A DNA stretch of 64,000 nt from the NCBI GenBank assembly GCA_008638375.1, contig CM018048.1:54661847-54725846 (forward strand), given 5' to 3'. Shown here in pieces: positions 1 to 10,554 of the stretch. Each line of letters starts with the position of its first letter. Position 1 is the first letter of the stretch. A program made the position numbers and the translations under genes. This DNA is from Nyssa sinensis. Taxonomy: Eukaryota; Streptophyta; Magnoliopsida; Cornales; Nyssaceae. Below the pieces are notes generated by a model that did no database searches, was not told the origin of the DNA, and saw nothing but the letters and a program-made list of their open reading frames with translations.

Positions 1-394
1 TCCACAAGTACGAAAATATTAATAGACTAATTTTAGGCATGTGGTATGGATTTTTTATCAATACAACTGACTTGACCGAGGAACTCTAACTTTGTAGGTA
101 TCGCCCGGTCATCTCTAAAAAAGTTAAAGATTTAATTTCCAAGAGTGACAATGTAACATGGTGAGGTGAGGTGGGGAATTGGGTTGCTTTTGGGCTTGGA
201 CTAGTTTAGGATTACCAGGAGAGAGTCACTCTTTAATATGGACATTAAAAAATCAAAGAGTTGAGCGTCCGTGAATATTTTTTATTTTTATATTTTTGGA
301 AATAAAATTGACGAGAATTTAAAATTCTATTAATTTGTGTTGAATTTCTCTAATTTTGAGAAAGTATTATAACAAGTAAAGATTGTTAATACAA
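1..394. other. Flanking DNA left of the LINE; left arm of a diverged duplication
   Basis: I see no gene here. Bases about 345-394 (a stretch around 'gagaaagtattat' and 'aagattgttaatacaa') match 47497-47540 closely, and bases around 52-75 match a stretch near 47230. This is the left flank of the paralogous segment described at 6792-7820. Between these points the two copies have drifted apart. Homology ends abruptly near 394, where LINE sequence begins. Confidence 0.5.
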
Positions 395-805
395 GGTTAT
401 TCAACCTAGCTGTGAATAAGAGGATTTCGGTGGTTGAATTTATTGGTTTATTGGAATCTCCTAATTGGTCCATCTTTTTTAAAAGGCGTCTCTTTTTCGT
501 GGGAGGAAGAAAGTTTTTCAAATCTGGAGTCTTTAATTCCTACTTCGATCAAAACCAGTTGGACACTATCAGTTGGAAGGCTTCACTTTCTGGTCAGTTC
601 TCAGTGGTAGTGCAAAGAATAAGTTACTAAATTTTATTTGGAATAATGTGGGTCCCTCTAGAATAAAATATTTCAGTTGGCTGTGTCGGAAAGACAGGAT
701 TAAGACGACAGGTTTTCTTTTCAAAATTGGGATTTTGGGAAATCAAAACGATTGTTCATGTCAATTGATCATATTCTCCTAAATTGTAATGAAGTTTGAA
801 AGGTT
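395..805 (+). mobile_element. L1-type LINE ORF2 relic, zf-RVT region (left half)
   Basis: Translations in two frames give the C-terminal zinc-binding region that follows reverse transcriptase in plant LINEs: a 'G-x-FSV' segment near 590-610, then 'WNNVGPSRIKYFSWLCRKDRI' compressed in 'NNVGPSRIKYFSWL' at about 640-690, then 'NHILLNCNEVW' near 768-800. Several frameshifts and stops make it a dead, 5'-truncated copy. The young copia element is inserted immediately to its right, and the reading resumes beyond it at 6232. Family assignment rests on motif memory only. Confidence 0.65.
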
Positions 806-810
806 AGGTC
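806..810. repeat. Target-site duplication of the copia element, left copy (AGGTC)
   Basis: AGGTC stands just before the 5' LTR and again at 6227-6231 just after the 3' LTR. A 5-bp duplication is normal for LTR retrotransposon integration. A perfect copy fits a recent insertion. Confidence 0.85.
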
Positions 811-1321
811 TATTAGCAACCTATCACAGCTCGGCATGTCGAACCACCCTGAGAGTCTTTGGAGAGATAAGGATGCTCGAAATTCTTGGAGAAAAAAGGG
901 TGAAGACTCTCACAATCTAGCCTCAATCAGTGGAGAGAAGTTGACTGATCTTGGAGGTCTAACGGTAACAAATTCAAACCGAAATGATAATCCACTCGAG
1001 CCTTCAAATAAGGGAAGATCAGCATGATGATCCATCAAACTTCTACTAATAAGGGATTCTCTGTTTTCAAGGATCCTCTGTTATCAAGCAAGCTGTCAAT
1101 GCCCTGTTATCAAGCAAGCTGTCCAACGTAACAAAAGGAGATCATCTCGGCTGTCAAACCAGAACCAACCAGATTTCATGGGATTTCCTTTATTTGAATA
1201 TAATTGTGTTTAAATACTTCACTTATATAGCCTAAGTGGTCGTTGAAAAATTGTGAGAACAGAAAACACTTTCAGTATTTTTTTTCAGTATAAAATTCCT
1301 TTTTTGCTCAATTTTTCCTTA
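811..1321 (+). repeat. 5' LTR of copia element
   Basis: It begins TATTAGCAACC and ends TTTTTCCTTA. The usual TG...CA ends are not seen, so the ends were fixed by the limits of identity between the two LTRs together with the AGGTC duplication. A TATA-like 'ACTTATATAG' lies near 1203-1212, a reasonable promoter for the genomic transcript. A 192-nt open frame (836-1027) inside the LTR is the same sequence that encodes the polyprotein tail in the 3' LTR. Confidence 0.9.
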
Positions 1322-1334
1322 TGGTATCAGAGCA
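1322..1334 (+). other. Primer-binding site (initiator tRNA-Met type)
   Basis: TGGTATCAGAGCA starts directly after the 5' LTR. This is the standard plant copia minus-strand primer site, complementary to the 3' end of initiator methionine tRNA. Confidence 0.9.
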
Positions 1335-1422
1335 GTTGTGAACACTAGGCGCAACCTATCACAGCTCCTGCATTTTTTTTTTTCTTCTTCTTCCATCTTA
1401 CCTTCCGCTCATTTCTTTCACC
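1335..1422 (+). other. Copia untranslated leader with an LTR-start repeat
   Basis: This is the short leader between primer site and polyprotein start. Bases 1351-1367 (GCAACCTATCACAGCTC) repeat the first bases of the LTR (816-832) exactly. A CT-rich tract precedes the start codon at 1423, whose context is 'CACCATGACT'. Confidence 0.7.
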
Positions 1423-4400
1423 ATGACTACCTTGTCACTCAATGTTGGCAACTTTATCACCCTCAGACTCACCCCAAACAATTACCCCTTGTGGCGTGAG
1501 CAAGCATTGGCTCTTGCCGAGAGTCAAGACATGGTCGGGCATCTCACAAATGAAGATCCCGCCCCAACCAAATACACCAGTGCAGAAAGTTCAACACCAC
1601 AACTAACAGATGCTTTTATAGCATGGCGAAAGTCCGATCGTCTCCTTCGAGGGTGGATCATTGGAACACTTTCTGAGGAAACTCTCGGACTCGTTGTTGG
1701 TCTCGACACAGCTCATGCTGTTTGGGAGGCTCTCAAAAATGCATATGCACAAGACTCACAAGAACGTGAGTTTACACTACGACAACAAGTGACCTATCTT
1801 CGAAAGGAAGACAACACAACAATTACAGAACATATTCGCACCTTCAAAGGTCTCTGTGACAATTTATCAGCCATTGGAAAGCCCGTACCAGACCAAGAAA
1901 AAGTTTTCTGCCTTCTCACCAGCCTTGGTCCTCATTATGAAACATTCACAACAACCATGTTGAAACCCCCCAGACCATCATACTCTGAGTTGGTCTCTCA
2001 ACTCCAAAACTTTGATCAAAGGCGCAACTGGTTCTCTAACCACACAGACATCCCAACTCCTTCCCTCACTCATCAAATGGCTTTCTATGGACAGCAGCAG
2101 CAACGCCTACAGCCAAACTCACCAGGCTATCATGGACCTTCACCAAAATTCACCTCCAATGGTCGTGGATTCCAGGCTCAACAGCAAAGGGACTCTTCTT
2201 CAGCAACCTCACAACGTCGTCCTCCACCACCTGGTGAGCGTCGAATGACGCCTGCGGAGAGGGACAAATATCGTGAGCAACAATGTCAATATTGTGGGAT
2301 GATGGGACATATTGCTAAGATATGCTGGTGGGTGCCAAAGAAACCCACTCAACAAGATGAAATTCCACACGCACTAGCGGCTCTTACTTTGGACAATACC
2401 ATTATAGATACAGAATGGACAACGGACACCGGCGCTTCCAACCATATGACAGGTAAGTCAGGTATGTTAACAAACATTCGTAAATACTCTGGTGCTGATT
2501 CTGTGCTAATTGGAGATGGGTCTTCCATGCCCATTCTTGCAATTGGTGATTCTTGTATAAAACAAAAAAATACTGTCTTACCTCTCAATAATGTTCTGTT
2601 GGTCCCGAACTTAACCAAAAACTTACTTTCTGTAAGCCAGATAACGACTCAATTTCCTGTTAACTGTGAATTTTCTAATGTTGATTTCTGTGTTAAGGAA
2701 CGGGAAACAGGACAAGCAATGATAACAGGGAAACGCAAGGGTGATCTCTATGTCCTACCCACTTCTCCAGAATTGTATTTCTCTCATCGGTTCAAATCAG
2801 GCACTGCAGAAGTTTGGCATCAACGTCTAGGCCATCCTCAATCTTCAGTTTTACATATGCTTAAAAATAAGGGACTCATTGATGTCGTAGGGACAACAAA
2901 ATCTCAAACTCTTTGTGATAGTTGTCAACTAGGAAAGCTTAGTCGTTTACCTTTCTCTTGCTCAGAACATTCAAGTATTAGTATTTTTGAAAAAATTCAT
3001 TGTGATTTGTGGGGACCTGCCCCTGTTTTATCTATTGGAAAATTCAGATATTATGCTTGCTTGGTTGATGATTTTTCCAAATATACATGGATTATTCCTT
3101 TACGCAACAAATCTGATTTTTTTACTGCCTATCTAGTTTTTGAGAAATATGTCGCTAGACAGTTCAACAAGCAAATCAAAATCTTTCATTCAGACGGAGG
3201 TGGTGAGTTCATCAATTCCATACTATCAGCTCACTTTCTTTCTACAGGTATTGTCCATCAGGTATCCGCTCCGTATACCCCTGAGCAAACTGGTATGGTT
3301 GAGAGACGCCATAGGACTATAAGAGAATTAGGCATGACTATGCTATTTCATTGTGGCGCACCTTTATTTTTATGGATAGAAGCTTTCACCACGGCTGTAT
3401 ATCTTATGAATCGCCTACCATCGTCTGCTCTTAACTTTCAAACACCTTACTTTGCACTTCACGGAACACATCCGATTTATTCCTCACTCCGAGCTTTCGG
3501 TTCTAAGTGTTTTCCCTACACTTGGGATACACGAAAAAATAAATTTGATCCGAAAACACTACTGTGCATTTTTGTAGGGTATAGTGAAAAACACAAGGCT
3601 TATAAATGCTTTCATCCATCAAGCAAAAAGTTTTTTATATCTCGACATGTTGTATTTGATGAGTTAACTTTTCCATATAAGCCAATTAACACGTCTTGCA
3701 TAGCAGCAAATCAACCACATGTAATGAGCATTTTTGACTCTTGGTTGCCACATGCTAACACTTCTTCTTCTACAGGTATCGTTACGGACTCTTCCTCACC
3801 TCCATGTCTAACTCCACTGCTACCCATTACTACACATAATCCAGAAATGCATCTCCAAAATTCTAGTCCAATTGAGTCATCACCTGACTACCCCCCCATC
3901 ATCGAGTCCCATACCAGTGAAGGAGATAATGAGTTCCATGAGTTCCCAAACAACACTGGTTCCTCTGAGACATTTCCATCACAAGAGCCTCACGTGCCTG
4001 ACAACTTACATATTACAGCTCCATCGATAATAATTGAAACACCTGATTCATCTCACCATAATCCTGTTCTTTCAGCACCATTGGTTCACTCGATGGTCAC
4101 TCGGTCTAAATTAGGGGTGGTCAAACCAAATCCTAAGTATGCCTTAACCACAATCACATCCTCTAATATACCTCGTGAGCCTCACAACGTCAAAATTGCC
4201 TTAGCACATCCTGGTTGGAAAGCAGCCATGGAAGAAGAGCTAGCTGCACTGCATAAAAATGAGACTTGGGCACTTGTTCCACGCATGCCAAACATGCATG
4301 TCATTGGTTCTAAATGGGTGTTTAAATCAAAACTTAAACCCGACGGCTCTTTAGATCGTCTCAAAGCACGTTTAGTTGCAAAAGGGTATCATCAAATTGA

Positions 4401-5931
4401 TGGAGTGGACTACACTGAAACCTTTTCTCCAGTTATCAAACCAGGGACAATACGCATGATGATCACCATAGCTCTTGTTCAGAAGTGGTCCATTCGTCAA
4501 CTAGATGTGAAAAATGCCTTCTTGCATGGTTTCATTTCTGAGGATCTTTACATGCAACAACCACCAGGAATGGTGGATCCTCAGCACCCGACACATGTTT
4601 GCAAACTACAAAAAGCGCTTTATAGCCTCAAACAAGCACCACGTGCTTGGTTTGATCGATTTAGTGCATTTCTTCTTGAATATGGTTTCTTTTGTAGTCT
4701 AGCTGACCCTTCATTGTTTGTTTTTCATTCGGATTATGGCTCATTATTTTTACTTCTCTATGTAGATGACATGTTGCTCACTGGATCAACTCCAACCCTT
4801 GTTTCAAATTTTATTCAGTTGCTAAGCAGTGAGTTCGCAATGAAAGATTTGGGGCCTATTCATCACTTTCTTGGGATGGAAATCACGCCAACAACAAGTG
4901 GTCTTCATCTATCCCAATCACACTATGCACTGACCATACTCGAACGCTCCAATATGGTTGACTGTAAGCCAATGAGTACACCTCTTGAAGCTAAAATGAA
5001 AACATCTTTCACTGATCCTTTTTTGGAAGATTCGAGTTACTACCGAGGACTTGTTGGAGCTCTACAATACCTTACACTCACTCGCCCTGATCTTTCATAT
5101 AGTGTTAATTATGTCTCTCAATTCATGCATGCTCCCACCATGACACATTTAAAAATGGTTCGACGTATTTTACGATACGTCAAAGGAACGATTGACATGG
5201 GATTACATTTTTATTCCCACACTACACTTGATCTGTTTGCTTTCTCAGATGCAGATTGGGCAGGGTGCACTACAACGAGGCGTTCAACTACTGGCTATTG
5301 TACATTCCTTGGACAAAATCTTATCTCTTGGTGTGCAAAAAAACAACATACAATTTCCCGATCAAGCACGGAAGCAGAATACCGCGCAATGGCACACACA
5401 GCGGCTGAACTCACATGGATGTCCTTCATTCTCAAAGATCTTCGCATCACATTGTCATCTCCTCCCATACTCTATTGCGACAACCTTAGTGCTCTTCATA
5501 TGACCGTAAATCCTGTATTCCATGCACGAAGCAAACATATCGAGTTGGATTATCATTTTGTGCGCGAACGCGTTGCACGTGGACTGCTTGTCACTCAACA
5601 TATTTCTTCAGATAATCAGGTTGCTGACCTCTTCACAAAACCAATGTCCAAAGCAGCTCTTCATTATTTCCGCAACAAACTGTGCCTCCAGCCCCGGCAA
5701 AGTTTGCGGGAGGATATTAGCAACCTATCACAGCTCGGCATGTCGAACCACCCTGAGAGTCTTTGGAGAGATAAGGATGCTCGAAATTCTTGGAGAAAAA
5801 AGGGTGAAGACTCTCACAATCTAGCCTCAATCAGTGGAGAGAAGTTGACTGATCTTGGAGGTCTAACGGTAACAAATTCAAACCGAAATGATAATCCACT
5901 CGAGCCTTCAAATAAGGGAAGATCAGCATGA
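1423..5931 (+). CDS. Copia gag-pol polyprotein, open over 1502 residues
   Basis: The single frame encodes everything needed for copia transposition in cytoplasmic particles. Domains in order: an N-terminal copia gag region (about 10-250); a CCHC zinc knuckle at 288-301 (CQYCGMMGHIAKIC); an aspartic protease with D335-T-G-A; a GAG-pre-integrase HHCC region (HQRLGHP near 466, CDSCQLGK near 490); an integrase core with 'HCDLWGP', 'DDFSKYTW' and 'VERRHRT'; a reverse transcriptase with YVDD at 1113-1116; an RNase H with 'FSDADWAGC' from 1274 and 'SSTEAEYRA'. Catalytic residues look intact and no stop interrupts it. The frame has no stop at the usual end: it runs across the polypurine tract into the 3' LTR, gaining about 71 LTR-encoded residues before TGA. 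The start at 1423 is the first ATG after the leader and begins a normal gag. Confidence 0.93.
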   Translation: MTTLSLNVGNFITLRLTPNNYPLWREQALALAESQDMVGHLTNEDPAPTKYTSAESSTPQLTDAFIAWRKSDRLLRGWIIGTLSEETLGLVVGLDTAHAVWEALKNAYAQDSQEREFTLRQQVTYLRKEDNTTITEHIRTFKGLCDNLSAIGKPVPDQEKVFCLLTSLGPHYETFTTTMLKPPRPSYSELVSQLQNFDQRRNWFSNHTDIPTPSLTHQMAFYGQQQQRLQPNSPGYHGPSPKFTSNGRGFQAQQQRDSSSATSQRRPPPPGERRMTPAERDKYREQQCQYCGMMGHIAKICWWVPKKPTQQDEIPHALAALTLDNTIIDTEWTTDTGASNHMTGKSGMLTNIRKYSGADSVLIGDGSSMPILAIGDSCIKQKNTVLPLNNVLLVPNLTKNLLSVSQITTQFPVNCEFSNVDFCVKERETGQAMITGKRKGDLYVLPTSPELYFSHRFKSGTAEVWHQRLGHPQSSVLHMLKNKGLIDVVGTTKSQTLCDSCQLGKLSRLPFSCSEHSSISIFEKIHCDLWGPAPVLSIGKFRYYACLVDDFSKYTWIIPLRNKSDFFTAYLVFEKYVARQFNKQIKIFHSDGGGEFINSILSAHFLSTGIVHQVSAPYTPEQTGMVERRHRTIRELGMTMLFHCGAPLFLWIEAFTTAVYLMNRLPSSALNFQTPYFALHGTHPIYSSLRAFGSKCFPYTWDTRKNKFDPKTLLCIFVGYSEKHKAYKCFHPSSKKFFISRHVVFDELTFPYKPINTSCIAANQPHVMSIFDSWLPHANTSSSTGIVTDSSSPPCLTPLLPITTHNPEMHLQNSSPIESSPDYPPIIESHTSEGDNEFHEFPNNTGSSETFPSQEPHVPDNLHITAPSIIIETPDSSHHNPVLSAPLVHSMVTRSKLGVVKPNPKYALTTITSSNIPREPHNVKIALAHPGWKAAMEEELAALHKNETWALVPRMPNMHVIGSKWVFKSKLKPDGSLDRLKARLVAKGYHQIDGVDYTETFSPVIKPGTIRMMITIALVQKWSIRQLDVKNAFLHGFISEDLYMQQPPGMVDPQHPTHVCKLQKALYSLKQAPRAWFDRFSAFLLEYGFFCSLADPSLFVFHSDYGSLFLLLYVDDMLLTGSTPTLVSNFIQLLSSEFAMKDLGPIHHFLGMEITPTTSGLHLSQSHYALTILERSNMVDCKPMSTPLEAKMKTSFTDPFLEDSSYYRGLVGALQYLTLTRPDLSYSVNYVSQFMHAPTMTHLKMVRRILRYVKGTIDMGLHFYSHTTLDLFAFSDADWAGCTTTRRSTTGYCTFLGQNLISWCAKKQHTISRSSTEAEYRAMAHTAAELTWMSFILKDLRITLSSPPILYCDNLSALHMTVNPVFHARSKHIELDYHFVRERVARGLLVTQHISSDNQVADLFTKPMSKAALHYFRNKLCLQPRQSLREDISNLSQLGMSNHPESLWRDKDARNSWRKKGEDSHNLASISGEKLTDLGGLTVTNSNRNDNPLEPSNKGRSA
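5706..5714 (+). other. Polypurine tract of copia element
   Basis: The purine-rich GCGGGAGGA abuts the first base of the 3' LTR, where plus-strand synthesis is expected to be primed. Unusually it lies inside the open polyprotein frame. Confidence 0.7.
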
Positions 5932-6226
5932 TGATCCATCAAACTTCTACTAATAAGGGATTCTCTGTTTTCAAGGATCCTCTGTTATCAAGCAAGCTGT
6001 CAATGCCCTGTTATCAAGCAAGCTGTCCAACGTAACAAAAGGAGATCATCTCGGCTGTCAAACCAGAACCAACCAGATTTCATGGGATTTCCTTTATTTG
6101 AATATAATTGTGTTTAAATACTTCACTTATATAGCCTAAGTGGTCGTTGAAAAATTGTGAGAACAGAAAACACTTTCAGTATTTTTTTTCAGTATAAAAT
6201 TCCTTTTTTTGCTCAATTTTTCCTTA
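5715..6226 (+). repeat. 3' LTR of copia element
   Basis: It is identical by eye to the 5' LTR except for one extra T in a T run (position about 6210). Its first 217 bases are translated as the C-terminal tail of the polyprotein. AGGTC follows at 6227-6231. Confidence 0.92.
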
Positions 6227-6231
6227 AGGTC

Positions 6232-6791
6232 TAGTTGTATCAAAATGGTAGGGTTTTTGTTGGGCATCCCCAGGTTCAATTACTCAGTTATTTTCATGGT
6301 GGCAATGTATCAAGGTCCGGAAGAAGGTTAGAAAAATTTGGGAAGCTATCCCTCATGTTGTTCTTTGGTCCATCTGGAGGGCTAGAATTGATTTTGTCTT
6401 CAATAAAAAGTCTCCTGATTGGAATTATGTGTGATCTTGTCAAGGTGAGACTGACCTATTGGAGGAAAAGTGGATTGAATCTTTCAGACTTCTCTGTTAC
6501 AGACTTGGTATTCAATCTTCATCAAGTTTTGGACAATGTTTGATTTGCATTGGATCTGTATTTAAGGGTCATTTTTGGGTTTAGTATTACATGGAAGTTT
6601 TTTTTTTGGTTTTTGGTGTCTCTTTTTTGGATGCTGGTAGATGATTTGACTTTTATTTGGTGCCAACCTAGTTGGAATGAAGCGAGTTGTTTATAATACC
6701 CTCTGTATTCAAGTTTTATTGATGTATTGTTTTGTATCCCTTGTACAATTTTTCATTAATGTATTTCTTTCTTTTGCTGTTCAAAAAAGAA
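6232..6791 (+). mobile_element. L1-type LINE relic, 3' half and tail
   Basis: This continues the LINE interrupted at 806. Translations give the typical post-zf-RVT pattern: 'IWEAIPHVVLWSIWRA', then 'DFVFNKK', then 'CDLVKVRLTYWRKSG' ending near 6540. After the stop comes a 3' untranslated region with 'CCCTTGTACAATTTTTCATTAATG' shortened here to 'CTTGTACAATTTTTCATTAA', a motif I recall from the 3' ends of plant LINEs, then an A-rich tail near 6780-6791. Frameshifts show it is inactive. Confidence 0.65.
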
Positions 6792-7820
6792 ATGAAAAAC
6801 AAGTTAACAAAAAGAGGAATGCAGGAACCAAAGGAGCACAAGTTCCATTTGTCTCTTACATTATATAGTTTTTGTAAGTGGATGTTTGGTAAAACTTGGA
6901 GAAAAACAGTTCAGAGTTGTTTTTTACAAAAATATATTTATGCATTTGAATAAAATAAAATTAACGCCAAAACAATTTTAAATTAAAACTTAACCTACTC
7001 AATGAGTAATTATTTTAAAATGTTATTGACGTTTCATATCAGTAATAAACAATGTTCATGAAAGACATATAAAGACGACACAAAACACAGAAATCATACA
7101 TGTACCAAGGTGGAGTTGTTGGTATCCCATATTGGTTGCAAACGATGTCCATAAAATCATACTTTCATCAAAATGAATCATACATGTACCGAGGTGGAGA
7201 TGTTGGTATCCCATATTGGTTATAGATGACATCCATAAAATCATACTTACATCGAAATGGAGATGTCGGTATCCCATATTGGACGATGTCCATAAAAGAG
7301 TGCTCAAAAATTTACAATTACAGGTAGACCCATCAGTAATTGAAAAGATAAAAATTTTGTCCAAATAAACAAACAAGTTTTTCGAAATAGCATTTATAAA
7401 TACAAAACAAAAACCAAATAAAAAAAAATCAATTGGTTGTCATTGAGAAACGTAGATACAACAGAAGCCTTGCTTTTCACCAACCTAAGAAAGGATTGTT
7501 TTGATATAGTTACCATGAGAACGGCTCACTCTCCGCGTGAGTACACCTAAAACCACAACTCACAAGTCAGCCAAACTCGTACAAGGAATAATTATGTCCA
7601 ACCAACTGGACCCTCACCATTATTGGTTCCAAGCTTATAATCTAGGGCTAAATCATGTGTGAATCATATTTCTACTCTTGTTCTATAAAACATATTTTAA
7701 TGAAAAATATATATTTTTTAATTTAAAAAGTGAAGACGTATACCGTCTCTCTCACCCCTTAAAAAAAGCAGAAACCATTACCACCATTACCTAATTATTT
7801 ATAATTATTTCTTTTAAATG
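6792..7820. repeat. Diverged duplicated segment, copy A (paralogue of 47.5-48.3 kb)
   Basis: Bases from 6792 ('aacaaaaagaggaat...') match the stretch from 47541. Shared landmarks follow in the same order: 'acattata-agtttttgtaag' near 6860, a block on 'tttttcaccaacctaag' near 7475, 'gtgagtac' near 7540, 'actcacaag-cagccaa' near 7558, and 'ctaaaacatattttaat' near 7685. Copy A holds extra DNA, including the repeats at 7096-7290. No gene is seen. Confidence 0.7.
7096..7290. repeat. Three-unit tandem repeat, about 70-90 bp
   Basis: The phrase 'GTTGGTATCCCATATTGG' recurs near 7119, 7201 and (as GTCGGTATCC...) 7265, each followed by a '-GATG-CCATAAAA' phrase. It is a short diverged minisatellite with no coding sense. 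Confidence 0.75.
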
Positions 7821-10157
7821 TAATTTAGAACCCGTTCGGGAGAGTTTAAGGTATTTGTAGAATAGATTGTAAAGGAATGAAAATTCGAAAATGAATTTTG
7901 AATAATATAACAAATTTTTTATTTGAATATTTGGTAAAAACTATTTAAAAATAATTTTAATTGTTAAATTTTTTATTTATTCTTTATATCGTATATATTG
8001 AGTAATGTGTTAATGGTAAGTAGAAAAATAAAAAATATAAAAAGCAAAATAAATTTTTATAAACAAATTTTTTTAACTTCTACAAACTATAATTTTTGTA
8101 CATGCATAAAATTACTCGACGAACCCAGTTATAACACTTGTCATAGAAAAAAGTGAAATGACCATACTACCTTTGTCTGATTAGATTGGGGGAGATAATG
8201 GGACTCCTTCTCGGACTGCCCATTCCCAAGAATGCCATGACTCACTCAGTCTATGCCTATTGACCTAGTCTATCACATTCAAACAATCCAAAAAGAATGT
8301 GATTTTGATCCCCAAGAAATCAGGTGATATTACTGTCATGCATAGCACCATTTGAGACACAATATCTTTCCCACTATAAGAAAGTCTTTCGGAGAAAAAG
8401 GGAGTCATCTAGGCATGATCATCAACTACTTAAATAACAAACATTTCATCAAAAAATTATACGCCAACTTTAGTTTTAGTTTTTCTACTTTTTTTTAGCA
8501 ACCTAATCTACAGTTCATTAACTAGATCCTCCGAGGCCTTGACAATCACTATATCGATGTCCTCTAATCAACTCTGATCATCTTTCTCTTACCTTGCATA
8601 AGAATGTTCATTTGTGAAGAATTCAAGTTCCAAAATTCTAGTAATTTTTATTACAAAACTCTGTTTGGAAAATTACACTTAAATGTCACAAAAGCTAATT
8701 TTATACTTTTTATATGTCAAAATTATGATTTGAATCGGACAAATGCCCTCCAAACAGACTAACTTCAAAGTTGGAATCAAATCCGACGGTGGTTAGTTTA
8801 TGCTTTTTAGAGAGAGAGAGGATTTATAGAATTTCAAGAAACATAATTTAATTTGATGGTTGATTAGAACTAATTAAATTCAAAAGGGACCTCGCCACAC
8901 TAGTTCAAACTTCAAATAAATTCCAATTGGAGAGCGTGTTTAGAATGTGTGCCTTTAAAGGCCTTGTTTGGACGCGAAGGTAAGAAAGTGAGATTGAATA
9001 AGATATAAAATTTTGAAAGATATTAAATATTCTAATTCAATGTTTCGAATTGATTAGAATAAAAAATTTGAATATATTATTATATCTCAATCCTGTATTT
9101 GGATACCTACTGATCATAAGATTCAGATATAATTATTTTTATTTTTTTATTTTCTTATGCAATTTTTTTTCAAGTTCATCAAAAATTATTTTTCTAATTT
9201 TTTTTTTTCAAATATATGCATACAAAATACATATCTAAAATTAAGACTTTATTTACAAATCAATTTTAAAATCTAATAATCATAATCACAATATTTTAGA
9301 ATAAAATATTACTACTGTTATATTTATATATATACACATATATATATATAACAATACATGTATTGATATGAAAAATACATTAAAAAATCTAAAACATATA
9401 AAAATAAAATAAAATTAAACAATGAAATAAAAAAATTTTAAATTTTTAACTTAACTCTTTTACATCTTCGTTTCTATATATTACGGCATTATAATAATTT
9501 ATTTGATAACTTGACTTTTTGTTGAGATAACTCAAATATCGTAAATATTTTCAATAACAATCTATTATTTATGTCATGATGTTTCAAAAACATATATAAT
9601 AAATATTACACAAAAAATAACATTATTAGAAAAACAGTCATTTGTCAAGAGTTCTCCTCAAAAAGATTTCCTGATTGACAATCATTGCTAGTCTCCTCCA
9701 AAGTCCAACCGTTGCTAGTCATGATTTATGCAATCACTGTACAAAGAAGGCAAGTTTTCTACTCTGCATGTGGCCAAGCATGTAGTGGCGGAGCTAAAGA
9801 GACCTATGGCTTCTCTCAAAATCTTGAAAAATTGTATTTTTTTTTCAATATATTTTCTTAGTCTCTTTTAAGAGATTAGGGATTGGCCTCTCCTCCATAT
9901 CTCCCTTATTCATAAAAATATTTCTTAAATTTTAATATATAATATTATGTGATCTATACATATTTATTTAAAAAACGTGCCCAAATAATATGATTAAGGT
10001 AAGAATCATTAAACGATAAGATAATTTTTAAAAAATAGTTACTGTAATAATAATTAATGATTATATTTTAGTTAAACAAAAATAACAAAAAAATATACAT
10101 AAATCATAAAATACCACTAAATTTTAATACTTATTCTTTGACATCATTAGCTATAAT
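7821..10157. other. AT-rich intergenic DNA, no gene seen
   Basis: No long frame, splice-ready exon or RNA gene is recognisable. It is rich in short A and T runs. The phrase 'gtggcggagctaaagag' near 9785 resembles fragments around 15230 and 15525 and may be an old transposon scrap, but I cannot name it. Confidence 0.6.
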
Positions 10158-10425
10158 TAATTCCTAATCACATATGACTTCCTTTATGCTTCCTGACTAT
10201 TGGAAACACTTGTCTGCGTAAGCCCTTTTAGATTTTCTGTTTTCGTTTCTTTTTCTTTTTTCTTTCTTTTCATAAACTGTGATTCAGGGCTAATTCCTAA
10301 TCACAGATGACTTCCTTTATGGTTCCTGATAATTGGGAACACTCTCGTCTGCGTAGGCCCTTTTAGATTTTTTGTTTTCTTTTCTTCTTCTTTTTTCTGT
10401 CTTTTCATAAACTATGATTCAGGGC
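10158..10425. repeat. Tandem duplication of about 135 bp
   Basis: Unit 1 (10158-10290) and unit 2 (10291-10425) both run from 'TAATTCCTAATCACA' through 'CTTCCTTTATG', 'CTGCGTA-GCCCTTTTAGATT' and a CT-rich tract to 'GATTCAGGGC'. Identity is high with a few substitutions and small indels. Confidence 0.85.
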
Positions 10426-10442
10426 AGTTTTTTTCTCGGTAG

Positions 10443-10547
<105 letters not shown>

Positions 10548-10554
10548 AGATTCT

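Larger units (their letters stand above)
811..6226 (+). mobile_element. Young, apparently complete Ty1/copia LTR retrotransposon
   Basis: The 5416-bp element has two LTRs (511 and 512 bp), a primer-binding site reading TGGTATCAGAGC directly after the 5' LTR, one long open polyprotein frame, a purine-rich tract directly before the 3' LTR, and AGGTC duplicated on both sides. Domain order protease, integrase, reverse transcriptase, RNase H identifies Ty1/copia. By eye the two LTRs differ by one base in a T run, so integration is very recent. Size and short LTRs would suit the Ale/Retrofit group, but I cannot confirm the clade. It interrupts a LINE relic. Confidence 0.93.
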
